NCBI RefSeq assembly: GCF_014697375.1 | Contig: NZ_JACJRS010000049.1 | Coordinates: forward strand, 1 to 40,878 | Origin: Phormidium sp. FACHB-1136 | GTDB taxonomy: Bacteria > Cyanobacteriota > Cyanobacteriia > Phormidesmidales > Phormidesmidaceae | Length of the DNA: 40,878 nt | Direction: 5' to 3' | In this document: piece after piece, positions 1 to 8,871 of the stretch | Position numbering within the stretch: the first letter of the stretch is position 1 | How the letters are laid out: each line of letters opens with the position of its first letter | Notes under the pieces: generated by a model | What the model saw: only the letters and a program-made list of their open reading frames with translations | The model's database searches: none | What the model was told of the DNA's origin: nothing | Translations under genes and position numbers: made by a program

Positions 1-126
1 GTTCTAAGTGAAGCCATAAGGCAACGCTGATAAATTCATTTGAGTCACAACTGACACAGTGCGATGGAAGGGAAATTCCTGTCTCACTGTGTTCTTTTTT
101 GAGACGGCAATTCCCTGAATGCTCGA

Positions 127-748
127 TTAATCGAGGTGCCCATTGGTAGTATTGCCATTTTCATCTACAAATCGTATTTCAATAGCTTCAATCACCCCTT
201 CGACTACTTCTAACGTAACTACTCCTTGATCTGAGACGCGTGGTGCTGAAACAACGTGGGCCAAGACATAGCCGTTATTTTGGTACCACTGATTGATAGC
301 GTCAAGACCAGCTTGAAAGTCAGCGGGATTAAAGGGTTTATTTTTTTTGATGTGCAAAAATTCGACTTACGACAGCCAAAGGTAATACTTGGTTTCCCAC
401 AATCTGAACATCTGTGAGAGTGACTTCCGGGGCTTCAATCGTTGGGGAATTGGGGACATCTTGACTCGGCAAGGGCATATCTTGGGCCAGATTTCGCCCT
501 TCTAAGTCCTCCAAACGTACTGGATTGAGGTGGTGGTCTGAGATAAACGCCAGGGGTTGAAGACGGGGTTGGCGAAGTCGTGTTAATCCCGTTTGTAGGT
601 GGGGTTGCATCACCCGTCGGGGGACTGACTCGACGGCTTGGGCGCATGGGGCGAGTAGGTAGCTGCTGGCCAAGAGCGAAACCATACCAAAGGGCTTGAG
701 CCATGGCTGAAGTTGGCGGTGTTGGGGATTTTCTGGGGGCTGGGGCAT
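127..748 (-). pseudogene. Omp85/BamA-type POTRA protein, frameshifted and truncated
   Basis: The two reading frames together read as the N-terminal part of an Omp85 outer-membrane assembly protein. The first (338-748) has a signal-like hydrophobic stretch (MVSLLASSYLLAP), a Pro-rich linker and the start of a POTRA domain (VTLTDVQIVGNQVLP). The second (127-357) continues that POTRA domain (PFNPADFQAGLDAINQWY, GVVTLEVVEGVIEAIEIRF). They are out of frame at a run of eight A on the minus strand near 340-347; one A fewer would join them through HQKNKPFNP. Reading stops at 127 where a second POTRA domain and then the beta-barrel should follow, and nothing in 1-126 resembles them. The gene lies directly downstream of DUF928 on the same strand. 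The start could be at 748 or at an internal ATG at 685. The family call comes from motif resemblance; the frameshift is seen directly. Confidence 0.65.
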
Positions 749-793
749 GGCTGGAGATGGACAGAGAGGACAAGGTTAGCCAGGGACAGGAAA

Positions 794-1609
794 TTAGTTT
801 GGTTCTGGCAGGCTGGAGAGGTCGGGGCAGGTTTCGGTTAGGGCGGTAAGGCGGTCGGACTGGGCATAGACCTGGCACAGTAACCCATCCCACAGGAGCG
901 AAAATCGTTGAGGGTTCGTGGTTTTAAGGGTGTTTAGGGTAGCCAGGAGATCGAACCAGTAGAGGGAGTCGGCGAGGACGGCGTAGGGGTTGGGGGCGGC
1001 GGCAAGCTGGGTGGCGAGGGCCGCAGACTCTTCGGCGGTGGCGCGTTGGATCCAGCCGTTGACGGTGGCATCGCCAGAGCGGTTGGTGGGGTTGCAGCGA
1101 ATGGAGAAGACCCAGCGGTAGGTGCTTCCTGGAGAGAGGGGTGGCTCGGTTTCTGGCCAGGAAACGGCCATTAGTCCAGACTTTGGGGGGAGGATGATTT
1201 CGGTGGTGTAGAGGATGGTTTCGGCGGTGTCGATGAGGGCAAATTCCGCCCGGAGGCGACCGTTGCCTGCGTAGGGCACATAGAACCACCAGGTGGGGTG
1301 GCCTGTGAGGACGGGTTCTAGATAAGGCAAGCCTGTTTCGGCGGCGGTAGGCACTAGGGCCAGCAGTTCTTCGGTGGTGTAGAGGCAGCGATCATGATTG
1401 GCCCCGCCCCGCCCTGTGGAACCACTTCGTTGATTAGGGATGGAACGCCCCCGCAGCCGCTGCCAGGTGCGCACCCAAAAGCCTTCGGGCTGGGCACCTT
1501 GAGCATAGATCATTGGATCGGGTATGGGGTGGGGGTTGGCTAAGCTTGGAGAATTCGCAAGGCTCAGCCCTATCGCCATGGTAAAGAGTCCTAGCCATTG
1601 GTTTGTCAT
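794..1609 (-). CDS. DUF928 family secreted protein
   Basis: A 271-residue protein with an N-terminal signal peptide (MTNQWLGLFTMAIGLSLANS) and a central domain matching the cyanobacterial DUF928 family. Recognisable parts are the TTEELLALVP segment, HPTWWFYVPY, a TTEIILPP strand, and the paired YRWVFSIRCNP and VNGWIQR segments. The function of DUF928 is unknown; members are exported and often sit beside CHASE2 proteins, as here. I place the start at the ATG at 1609, 15 bases after the CHASE2 stop. A TTG at 1627 would give a 4-base overlap but adds six residues before a good signal peptide. Likely co-transcribed with the CHASE2 gene upstream. Confidence 0.8.
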   Translation of the reverse strand: MTNQWLGLFTMAIGLSLANSPSLANPHPIPDPMIYAQGAQPEGFWVRTWQRLRGRSIPNQRSGSTGRGGANHDRCLYTTEELLALVPTAAETGLPYLEPVLTGHPTWWFYVPYAGNGRLRAEFALIDTAETILYTTEIILPPKSGLMAVSWPETEPPLSPGSTYRWVFSIRCNPTNRSGDATVNGWIQRATAEESAALATQLAAAPNPYAVLADSLYWFDLLATLNTLKTTNPQRFSLLWDGLLCQVYAQSDRLTALTETCPDLSSLPEPN

Positions 1610-1623
1610 TACCCATGCATCCC

Positions 1624-3255
1624 TCAAGGTTTGATTTTGGAGTGATTAGAGCGGGTAAGCTGTAGCGTGGCCTCAGTATAAACCACAGTGCCTTGGGCCA
1701 GCACGAAGGCCACCATGGGCGGCACCATCGGTAACCAAAGAGCTACAGTGCCCATCGCCAAGCGGCTAGAAAGGTAAATGCCCAATAGTCCAGCCGCTAG
1801 CGATCCGGCGAGCCACCCAGGGCGATGTCGTCCTAGCAGACCGAACCCTCCGCCCAACAGGCTCCACAGCAAAATCCAGGCAAATTCGCCGACCCTTGTC
1901 CATACCCAAATTTGCCGCCGCTCCCCTAGGGCCAAACTGATCAGATGGTCAACCATGTGGGCATGGAGGGTAACGCCGAGTTCGTCGCCGTAGGGAGTTA
2001 AAAATCTATCGCTAATGCGGGTGTCGTCGGTAAGCCCTAGCAGCGCTACTTTGCCCTGAAACGCGGCAGGATCGAGCCGATTCTCTAGTAAATCGTAGAG
2101 GGACTTATGGGTAAAGGCGGCGCGGAGATCGTTCCCCGCTGGCTCTCGATAGTTGAGCATCAGTTCAAAGATACCAGGCTCGAGATCTTGGTAGCCACCA
2201 TAGATAAAGCTGTAGGAACTTAGGCCGTTTAGGGTGGCCCGTCCCAGAAGCCAACGGTTGCGGCGAGACTCCAACACCCTAGAGAAGTCTGGCGGGGTGA
2301 AGGGGCCAAGGTCGGGGTGGTTAGCTTCCAAGTAGCCTAGGGCCATGAGGGTGCTAAAGGCTTGGGTTGAGGGGCAGGGTGGTGCGGTAACGGTATCGCC
2401 TAAACCATTGCTGACGATCTGTCGGCGCAGGACGTTTTCCCCTTCACCTTTCCTATGGATCGCAAAATTGCTAAAGCCCACGCGCTCTGGAGGAATGGCC
2501 TGGGGGTGGGGGGCTGGCACCGAATTTTCTTCGCCTGTGCGCCCCTGGTAGGGCTGAAGGTATAGGCCGTAGATCCTGCTGTGATCGGCGAGACCGGGGG
2601 CTTGAAAAATAGGCAAAACCGATGCGGACCACTGAGTCAGATCATCGGGCAGATACCAATCCACGCCGATAACACTGACACCATAGGCCTGTAGCTTTTG
2701 AATCGCAGCGGTGAGGGTGGCGTCGGATAGGGTCTCTGCCAGGTTTTTGGGTTCTTTGAGTTGCTCAGCGTCTACCACGGCCCGGTTTGCTTCTAACACA
2801 ATGATGCGATCACTGCGTGGTTCCGCTGGCCTTGCGGTTAGCACATGGTCGTAGGCCATTAGCTCCAGGGGCTCGAAGGCTCCAAAAAAACGGACGACAG
2901 ACACCAAGGAGGCCATGGCCAACCCACTCGCTAGGGCCAGCCCTCCTAATCGGGCTAAGAGCAGAGGTGTTTTTTGGGGTGGCAGTCGGTCAGGCGGAGG
3001 GGTGTCATCCTGGGGCGATGACAAATCGGCAACGACCGCCCATTTTTCCAGCGAAATCCTCAACGCCTCTAAACCGGGGCCAACGGGGCTATCTACCCAG
3101 GTCAGCAGTTCTGGCACTCGCTGCCCTTGGGGAGCCGTGGGAGGAGATACATTGCCCTTGGGTGGGTTGAGATCAAACAACAGCGCCTCAAATTGAGGCG
3201 GCGGCAAAGCCAAAAGAAGCTGGTAAAGGGCTGTTCGATCTAAGGGAGGAGACAT
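1624..3255 (-). CDS. CHASE2 sensor protein with effector-associated-type N-terminal domain
   Basis: A 543-residue membrane protein. Residues about 5-75 resemble the effector-associated adaptor domains common in cyanobacterial conflict and signalling proteins (LALPPPQFEALLFDLNPP, then PELLTWVDSP and GPGLEAL). A first transmembrane segment (LARLGGLALASGLAMASLV) follows at about 110-130. A long CHASE2 extracytoplasmic sensor region comes next (ELMAYDHVLTARP, IIVLEANRAVVD, VIGVDWYLPDD, GKVALLGLTDDTRISDRF). The C-terminus has two to three hydrophobic helices. CHASE2 proteins usually end in a kinase or cyclase; this one ends shortly after the last helix. The output may therefore pass through the N-terminal adaptor domain (inference). 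Start chosen at ATG 3255; the in-frame TTG at 3315 adds 20 unstructured residues. It forms a two-gene unit with DUF928. Confidence 0.8.
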   Translation of the reverse strand: MSPPLDRTALYQLLLALPPPQFEALLFDLNPPKGNVSPPTAPQGQRVPELLTWVDSPVGPGLEALRISLEKWAVVADLSSPQDDTPPPDRLPPQKTPLLLARLGGLALASGLAMASLVSVVRFFGAFEPLELMAYDHVLTARPAEPRSDRIIVLEANRAVVDAEQLKEPKNLAETLSDATLTAAIQKLQAYGVSVIGVDWYLPDDLTQWSASVLPIFQAPGLADHSRIYGLYLQPYQGRTGEENSVPAPHPQAIPPERVGFSNFAIHRKGEGENVLRRQIVSNGLGDTVTAPPCPSTQAFSTLMALGYLEANHPDLGPFTPPDFSRVLESRRNRWLLGRATLNGLSSYSFIYGGYQDLEPGIFELMLNYREPAGNDLRAAFTHKSLYDLLENRLDPAAFQGKVALLGLTDDTRISDRFLTPYGDELGVTLHAHMVDHLISLALGERRQIWVWTRVGEFAWILLWSLLGGGFGLLGRHRPGWLAGSLAAGLLGIYLSSRLAMGTVALWLPMVPPMVAFVLAQGTVVYTEATLQLTRSNHSKIKP

Positions 3256-3369
3256 ACCTGTTAATGACGCACTGGGGCGACGTTGGCCATGTTGAAGGGA
3301 AGAGCGTTCGTTCAATCAATCGTTGTTCAACCAAACATCCGTAAAGCCCAATATCCGTGAAACCAATTT

Positions 3370-3417
3370 AAAACACGAAAGGGTTAAAGCACGAAAGGGT
3401 TAAAGCACGAAAGGGGT
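3370..3417. repeat. Short tandem repeat, three copies of a 16-base unit
   Basis: The unit AAAGCACGAAAGGGTT appears three times in a row, the first copy with a one-base deletion and the last with a variant end. It lies in the spacer between amt (stop at 3481) and CHASE2. I see no gene function; it may be a slippage tract. Confidence 0.7.
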
Positions 3418-3480
3418 CAGCCGTAGCCAACCCCTCTCACCATGGAAGGTTAGGTTATCGAGAACCAAACCTCGTCAGAA

Positions 3481-4980
3481 TTACATCATCCCGGCCATGT
3501 CAGTGGTGTCCTTGAGGAAACCGCTGTAGGCTTCCATGCCGTGTTCTCCGATGTCCAGACCCTTCATCTCCTCTTCGGGGGAGACCCGCAGACCCATGGT
3601 GGACTTCAGGACGAGCCAGAAGATACTGGACAGTACCACGGTAAAGAGGCCGACGGACAGGACGCCCACAAACTGAATGCCCAGTTGGGCAAGGCCACCG
3701 CCAAAGAACAAGCCACTGATGCCTTCGCCGCCTTGGGTGAAGTTGTTGGGGTTGGCAAACAGACCCACAGCCAAGGTTCCCCATGCGCCGCAGACGAGGT
3801 GGACGGAGGTGGCACCCACGGGGTCGTCAATTTTGATGCTGTCGAAGAAGCCCACGGCAAAGACGACCAGCACACCGCCGATCAACCCAGCCCAAAAGGC
3901 ACCGCCGTAACCAAACACATAACAACCAGCGGTCACAGAGACCAGACCCGCTAGGATGCCGTTGATGGTCATGGACAGGTCAGGCTTGCCGCTCAAGCCC
4001 CAGGAGACGAAAGTTGCGGCCACACCGCCAGCCGCCGCCCCTAGGTTGGTGGTTACGGCAATATAGGGAACCGCCAAATCTGCCGCCAACTGAGAACCAG
4101 GGTTAAACCCAAACCAGCCCAGCCACAGAATCAAACAACCCAGGGTAGCAATGCTCAGGTTGTGACCCGGTAGCGCATTGACCTGCCCTTCGGCGTTATA
4201 TTTGCCCATCCGGGGGCCAAGGAAAGCCGCCCCCATCAGCGCGGCCCAACCGCCCACGGAGTGAACAATGGTGGAACCCGCAAAATCGTGGAAGCCCAAT
4301 TCAAGCAGCCAACCACCACCCCAGAGCCAGTGCCCGGTGATAGGATAGGCAATGGCGGTCAGCAGAATACTGAACACCAAGAAGTCCACAAATTTAATGC
4401 GCTCGGCCACGGCCCCAGACACAATGGTTGCCGCCGTACCCGCAAAGGCCACCTGGAATAGGAAGAAGGTGTCTTTGGAGAGGTTGAGACCATCCGGCCC
4501 CAGACCATACAGTTCAGGGGCACCGCCTAGGAAGAAGCTGCCCCAGCCAACGAAGGGATTACCATTGGCCCCGAACATGAGCGAGAAGCCAATGAACCAA
4601 TAGCCCAGGGTTGCCAAGGCAAACACAATCAGGTTTTTAGTAAGAACGTTGACCGCATTTTTCTGGCGGGCAAATCCGGTTTCCACCATGGCAAACCCGG
4701 CGTTCATGAAAATCACCAGGAAGGCCGCGATGGTGACCCAAATGTTGTTGAGGACAACTTGCACATCCTCCGCCGTCAGTTCTTCCTGGGCATGGGCCGC
4801 AAAGCCCCAGGTGACCAGAATCGTGATGGCGAGGGGAATACAAGCTACCCAAGCCCAACTGCCAACCCGACCAAAGATCCGCTTCGCCGCTTGGTCAAAG
4901 GGCGGCACACTGGCAGTCCAGAAGGACGGCTTTGACCGCCTCCGGAACTTAGAACGATTTTTCAACATTAAATTAGACAT
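3481..4980 (-). CDS. amt: Ammonium transporter (Amt family)
   Basis: A 499-residue ammonium permease of the inner membrane. After a basic N-terminus comes a hydrophobic, signal-like segment ([20 protein letters not shown]), then about eleven transmembrane helices. Hallmarks of the Amt/Mep/Rh family are present: [19 protein letters not shown], the [14 protein letters not shown] signature with the first pore histidine, and [16 protein letters not shown] with the second. A short cytoplasmic tail ([17 protein letters not shown]) is typical of cyanobacterial Amt1 and is the part contacted by PII proteins in this family. Start chosen at ATG 4980, with an AAGGA upstream; the in-frame codon at 5034 adds 18 non-conserved residues. 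A good NtcA-type site lies about 310 bases upstream at 5290-5303, so nitrogen control is likely. Confidence 0.95.
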   Translation of the reverse strand: MSNLMLKNRSKFRRRSKPSFWTASVPPFDQAAKRIFGRVGSWAWVACIPLAITILVTWGFAAHAQEELTAEDVQVVLNNIWVTIAAFLVIFMNAGFAMVETGFARQKNAVNVLTKNLIVFALATLGYWFIGFSLMFGANGNPFVGWGSFFLGGAPELYGLGPDGLNLSKDTFFLFQVAFAGTAATIVSGAVAERIKFVDFLVFSILLTAIAYPITGHWLWGGGWLLELGFHDFAGSTIVHSVGGWAALMGAAFLGPRMGKYNAEGQVNALPGHNLSIATLGCLILWLGWFGFNPGSQLAADLAVPYIAVTTNLGAAAGGVAATFVSWGLSGKPDLSMTINGILAGLVSVTAGCYVFGYGGAFWAGLIGGVLVVFAVGFFDSIKIDDPVGATSVHLVCGAWGTLAVGLFANPNNFTQGGEGISGLFFGGGLAQLGIQFVGVLSVGLFTVVLSSIFWLVLKSTMGLRVSPEEEMKGLDIGEHGMEAYSGFLKDTTDMAGMM

Positions 4981-5402
4981 CTTGACAGACGTTCCTTCAA
5001 CACAATCAGACAGCAAACACGGCCTATCTGCCAAACAATCCAGCCAAAGCCAGACAGCGGCGTAGCAGACTTGGTAGGGGAGCCAACCATCTACGACTTA
5101 GTCAGTCCGTAGGCCAAACATGACGTAACCCAAGCAACTCCTTTGGAGCGGCCCATGCCACCCCTGAAAAGCCCACGCCTCATGGCCCAGTTGCCACAGC
5201 AACACCAGAGAGGACTGGCTTGCATCACCGCAACGTTACCGTAGCTTTACAGAACAAGATGATTCCATCAATTCTGAGGGCGTCAATCTGTATCAGGAAA
5301 TACATATCACCCCAAAAGGAGGCGAAAGCATCGAGTTATTGCGCCTAGGATTGGGATTAAGACGGAATTCAGGGAAAAATTACGCCGTATTTCCGGTTAG
5401 CC
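4981..5402. other. Intergenic region between purE and amt
   Basis: About 420 bases with no convincing gene. It holds the NtcA-type palindrome at 5290-5303 and would give amt a leader of roughly 270 bases. Downstream of purE I see no clear terminator. Confidence 0.6.
5290..5303 (-). promoter_or_regulatory. Candidate NtcA binding site upstream of amt
   Basis: The sequence GTATCAGGAAATAC fits the NtcA consensus GTA-N8-TAC exactly. Reading towards amt on the minus strand, 22 bases separate it from TGGAAT, a one-mismatch match to the TAN3T -10 element. That spacing is usual for class II NtcA-activated promoters. NtcA control of amt genes is well established in cyanobacteria; use of this particular site is inference. 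Confidence 0.6.
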
Positions 5403-5942
5403 CTAACGCTGGCCCATATTTTGTAGGTATCCCTGACTACCGAGGGTCTCGAGCTGGGCTTGTTTAGCCAGCACTTCGGCCTCTAACTGGCGACGATACT
5501 CGGCCACTTGATCCAGCAAATCCGGGCGATGGCAGGCCAAAATTTGCACCGCTAGCAGCCCCGCATTCTTGGCATTGCCAATGGCCACTGTCGCCACTGG
5601 GATCCCTCCCGGCATTTGCACAATGCTGTAGAGGGAATCTAGCCCCTGCATCGTGCGGCTGACCACGGGCACCCCCACCACGGGCAAGGGCGTTAGGGCG
5701 GCGACCATCCCCGGTAGGTGAGCGGCCCCTCCGGCTCCGGCAATAATCACCTTCAGCCCGCGCTCTCGCGCTGTTTGGGCGTATTTCACCATGTGCTCTG
5801 GGGTGCGGTGGGCCGACACAATCGCCACCTCGTAGGCCACCCCAAAGGCGTCACACACCTCCACCGCCGCCTGCATGGTGGGCAAATCCGAATCGCTGCC
5901 CATGATGATGCCAATTTCCGGCGTTGTCGTTGCTGTTGTCAT
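5403..5942 (-). CDS. purE: N5-carboxyaminoimidazole ribonucleotide mutase
   Basis: A 179-residue class I PurE. It converts N5-CAIR to CAIR in de novo purine synthesis, working with PurK. Signatures run through the whole length: [13 protein letters not shown] near the N-terminus, [11 protein letters not shown] with the catalytic histidine, [16 protein letters not shown], and [13 protein letters not shown]. Length and motif order are normal. purK is not in the window. The ATG at 5942 has an AGGAAG about 10 bases upstream. A 15-bp hairpin lies just ahead of that in the leader (5974-6012). Confidence 0.96.
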   Translation of the reverse strand: MTTATTTPEIGIIMGSDSDLPTMQAAVEVCDAFGVAYEVAIVSAHRTPEHMVKYAQTARERGLKVIIAGAGGAAHLPGMVAALTPLPVVGVPVVSRTMQGLDSLYSIVQMPGGIPVATVAIGNAKNAGLLAVQILACHRPDLLDQVAEYRRQLEAEVLAKQAQLETLGSQGYLQNMGQR

Positions 5943-5973
5943 TCGATGTACTTCCTAATGTATACAGTGTGCA

Positions 5974-6012
5974 GGGCTTTGGGCAAGGGCGAGACCTCCT
6001 TGCCCAAAGCCC
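5974..6012 (-). promoter_or_regulatory. Strong hairpin in the purE leader
   Basis: A perfect 15-bp inverted repeat: GGGCTTTGGGCAAGG pairs with CCTTGCCCAAAGCCC across a 9-base loop. It lies 31 bases upstream of the purE start. No U-tract follows on either strand, so it is not a classical terminator. It could be a leader regulatory structure, an RNA-stability element or part of a dispersed repeat. It does not match any riboswitch I recognise. Confidence 0.55.
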
Positions 6013-6190
6013 ACCCAGCCTGGGGGCACTCCTTGGCGATCATCCCGCTAAGAGTACTCCATGAAAAAACTATCCCTGTGTCATTGCCCCGTCGTCGTCA
6101 GGGGGCGTTTCTAACCGAACCGCTAACGCCTGTCGTTGCTCTGCAATGAAATGGCCTTATTAGTGCGCCCAATTAGTGCGCCCATGCCAA

Positions 6191-7522
6191 TTATTGATGT
6201 AAGAACAATCGTTTGGCGGCGCGGGTAAAGGCAACGTAGCAGAGTTGATTGCGCTCGATGATGTTGCGGTTGGCCCCCATGGAGGGAATATCCACAAACA
6301 CGTCTTGGAAGGTGGAGCCCTGGCTTTTGTGAATCGTGAGGCTGTAGGCATAGTCCACTTCGTGGAAGCGCTGGCGCAGATCCCAAAATTCCATCCAGCG
6401 TTTTTCCTTGGCCAGAACATCCAGCTTGGATTGAAATTCGCCCTGACCGGATTCGTGCAGAACGCGCAGGGTTTTGTAGTCGCCTTCCTCAGTTTCCACT
6501 TCTAAAATCCACACGGGCCATTCCCCCTCGCGCCCCCGTGCGGTGTAGATCACTTCACATTCGGCAGACGTCGAGAGTACCAGGGTCTCTTCGTTCAGAC
6601 AGGGGTTGAGGGCGATCAGGCGTTCCCCGGAGACAAAACGGGGCGCGTTGGGCGGGTGCAGGGCGCGGCGAATCATACGGTTGAGATCGGCGACGCGGCG
6701 GTTGGTGTAGGCCAAGGCGCGGACTTGGTCGGGGTTGTCTTGGTAGCTGGGGCTGGTGAAGGCTCGGATCAGCAGCTTTTCCCAGGTGGGGCGGGGCAAC
6801 ACAAAGCAGCCCTCGGTATGGTCGGCGTTGCTGTCGGTTTGGAAGTGGGGTAAATGGGCGCGTTCCAGGTTGCGGCGCAGGTCTTCGGCAATCACACCAA
6901 TGGCCCCGCCGTAGCGCACCACTTCCGTCAGTTCGCTGCGGTGCAGAATGTGGCGAAAACAGGCGGATTCCGGCTCCTTCACCGGGGGCAACTGAGCTGG
7001 GTCGCCCACAAACAAAATTTGGGTGCCGTGGTACAGGTTCGACACCGCACTCACCAGTAGTTCCCACAGTTCTTCGTTAACCATGGAGCATTCGTCCACA
7101 ATCACCAGGCGATAGCGATCAAACTGGCTGCGCTGCTTTTGATCGATCTGGAACACCTGCCTGCCGTCCTCTTCGTTCACCACCGGACGCAGTCCTAGCA
7201 GCTTGCAGCAGGTCATGGCATCCACCTCCAGCCGCCACCGCGCCGCCATGGTCGCCAGCACTTTGGTTGCCTTGTTGCTAAAGGCCGTCAGCACAATAGG
7301 GCGATGATCCCCCCGCTGCCGCAAGCCCTGGATAAACGCCTGCAACAGGGTGGTTTTGCCCGTGCCTGCGTAGCCCGTCAGCAGGTACAGCCTTTCGGTG
7401 CCCGCCACAAAGTCATCCAGCGCCGCCAGTGCCCCCGCCTGATCGGGGGTGAGGTCCACCGTCCGATCCTGGGTTGATCGGCCAGAACGCTTAGGTTGGG
7501 ACGTGGGTTGAGGCGGCACCAT
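6191..7522 (-). CDS. Dda/RecD-like superfamily 1B DNA helicase
   Basis: A 443-residue ATP-dependent DNA helicase. Motifs in order: Walker A GYAGTGKTTLL (about residue 50), Walker B VIVDECSMVNEE, motif III VGDPAQLPPV, a LAYTNRRVADLNRMI segment typical of motif IV, then YSLTIHKSQGSTF (motif V) and CYVAFTRAAKRLF (motif VI). The compact length and single motor are closest to T4 Dda and the RecD-like helicases of cyanobacteria rather than to UvrD. It probably unwinds or remodels DNA during replication or repair. The ATG at 7522 starts before a basic tail and the first helicase motif. It appears to be a single-gene unit. Confidence 0.88.
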   Translation of the reverse strand: MVPPQPTSQPKRSGRSTQDRTVDLTPDQAGALAALDDFVAGTERLYLLTGYAGTGKTTLLQAFIQGLRQRGDHRPIVLTAFSNKATKVLATMAARWRLEVDAMTCCKLLGLRPVVNEEDGRQVFQIDQKQRSQFDRYRLVIVDECSMVNEELWELLVSAVSNLYHGTQILFVGDPAQLPPVKEPESACFRHILHRSELTEVVRYGGAIGVIAEDLRRNLERAHLPHFQTDSNADHTEGCFVLPRPTWEKLLIRAFTSPSYQDNPDQVRALAYTNRRVADLNRMIRRALHPPNAPRFVSGERLIALNPCLNEETLVLSTSAECEVIYTARGREGEWPVWILEVETEEGDYKTLRVLHESGQGEFQSKLDVLAKEKRWMEFWDLRQRFHEVDYAYSLTIHKSQGSTFQDVFVDIPSMGANRNIIERNQLCYVAFTRAAKRLFLHQ

Positions 7523-7809
7523 GGGCTTTGTGACGGAATACGGGCGGCAATGGAGGTTAGAACAATAAACAACACGGTACGGGATCGGCGGCCTCCCGTA
7601 GCTTGGCTACCCTCCGATTCTGTCCCTGTGGTCAGTATGCCCAGTTTCCGGACGAAATCGACCGTGGCCCTTGCCCCAGGATAGCGATCACAGCGTGATA
7701 AAATGCGTCATAATTCTGATACATTTCGATTGAAACCAGGGGCACGGGGTGTTTCCCTTCGTCAATCGGTTAGGTTCATTTGGCTGTGTAGAGAGAGGAT
7801 TAACCGTTC

Positions 7810-7947
7810 ATGGATGCTGTAATGCTGCTGGCTAAGCTACCCGAAGCCTATTCGCTGTTCGATCCCCTGGTAGATGTGCTGCCGATTATTCCCGTCTTTT
7901 TCCTGTTGCTGGCCTTTGTGTGGCAAGCGGCAGTGGGCTTCAAATAA
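7810..7947 (+). CDS. psbK: Photosystem II reaction-centre protein K
   Basis: A 45-residue single-helix thylakoid protein. The sequence [19 protein letters not shown] is followed by [19 protein letters not shown] and ends AAVGFK. This is the canonical PsbK pattern: a short presequence ending in KLPEAY, then the mature protein with its Pro-rich turn and one transmembrane helix. PsbK stabilises the PSII core near CP43. A Rho-independent terminator follows about 90 bases after the stop, so it is monocistronic. Confidence 0.97.
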   Translation: MDAVMLLAKLPEAYSLFDPLVDVLPIIPVFFLLLAFVWQAAVGFK

Positions 7948-8035
7948 GCTAGACCGAGCATGAAACCGGGCTTCACCTCTAGCTTTGTCTCCCAGAGCGT
8001 CAAGGATACGAGACTGAAGCCATCGTGGCTGAAAG

Positions 8036-8065
8036 AAGCTGTCATGACCCATGGCGGCTTTTTTT
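8036..8065 (+). terminator. Rho-independent terminator of psbK
   Basis: An 11-bp stem (AAGCTGTCATG with CATGGCGGCTT, two G-U pairs) with a 3-base loop is followed by seven T. It lies downstream of psbK and upstream of the FKBP gene, both on the plus strand. Confidence 0.8.
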
Positions 8066-8159
8066 CGTATCGCCCGCTGATCTTGGGGGCAAACCAGCCC
8101 CATGACGTGTGATCCGGATATGATGATCCGGTCAATAGGCCATCCATGGGAGATCCATT

Positions 8160-8720
8160 GTGCGAGAGATTTTAATTAGCTTTGGAATTTTAGCAGTGTG
8201 CTGTGTGGTGCTGTTGGTGGCTAAAATCACCCCTGGCAACCAGGAGGCCATCGCCGCCAACCTAACGCCCCCCCCAGTGGCAGCAACGGCCCCTGCCGAA
8301 GCCCCCGTTCAACTTGCCCAGGCAGCGGCTGACCTCACCCCTAACGCTCCAGAATCCCCTGTAACCATGACCGATGAAACCCTAATTACCACGGAATCTG
8401 GTCTTCAATATGTTGACCTCGTGGAAGGCACCGGAGCTATGCCCCAGTCTGGCCAGCGGGTCACCGTCCACTACACGGGCACCCTGGAAGACGGTACCAA
8501 GTTCGATAGCTCCCGCGACCGGGGCCGACCCTTCACCTTCCAAATCGGCGTGGGCCAGGTGATTAAAGGCTGGGATGAAGGCGTGGCCACCATGCGCGTG
8601 GGCGGTCAACGCAAGCTGGTAATTCCATCGGAATTGGGCTATGGCTCCCGTGGAGCAGGCGGCGTCATTCCCCCCAATGCCACCCTGGTGTTTGATGTGG
8701 AACTGATCCGTATTGGTTAG
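8160..8720 (+). CDS. Membrane-anchored FKBP-type peptidyl-prolyl isomerase
   Basis: A 186-residue protein. Residues about 5-23 form a membrane anchor or uncleaved signal ([19 protein letters not shown]), then an Ala/Pro-rich linker to about residue 75, then a complete FKBP domain. The domain shows [69 protein letters not shown] and [14 protein letters not shown]. The aromatic and hydrophobic residues of the active pocket are intact. It should catalyse proline isomerisation in protein folding in the periplasm or thylakoid lumen. It starts with GTG at 8160. A bidirectional-type terminator follows at 8774-8806. Confidence 0.93.
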   Translation: MREILISFGILAVCCVVLLVAKITPGNQEAIAANLTPPPVAATAPAEAPVQLAQAAADLTPNAPESPVTMTDETLITTESGLQYVDLVEGTGAMPQSGQRVTVHYTGTLEDGTKFDSSRDRGRPFTFQIGVGQVIKGWDEGVATMRVGGQRKLVIPSELGYGSRGAGGVIPPNATLVFDVELIRIG

Positions 8721-8773
8721 GGGCTATCCAGGGCTGGGGGACATGGCTTCGCGAAGCCACCCTACCGCTTAAA

Positions 8774-8806
8774 AAAGCCCCCAGAAACCAAGTTTCTGGG
8801 GGCTTT
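8774..8806. terminator. Perfect 15-bp terminator hairpin between convergent genes
   Basis: AAAGCCCCCAGAAAC pairs perfectly with GTTTCTGGGGGCTTT across a 3-base loop. A-rich and T-rich flanks let it act on both strands. It sits between the FKBP gene (plus) and the outer-membrane protein gene (minus). A separate 16-base palindrome, TGGCTTCGCGAAGCCA, lies just before it at 8744-8759. Confidence 0.85.
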
Positions 8807-8871
8807 ATGGATAGAGAACGACGATCCGACGGATTGAGATCCTAGGGGTTCAGCCTCCTAGGGTGATTTTC

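Noticed and set aside
122-135. Palindrome CTCGATTAATCGAG at the end of the Omp85 remnant as an insertion-sequence end
   Set aside because: No target duplication or transposase in view; the window edge is too close to judge.
3370-3417. Tandem 16-base repeat as a CRISPR array
   Set aside because: Copies are contiguous without spacers and too short.
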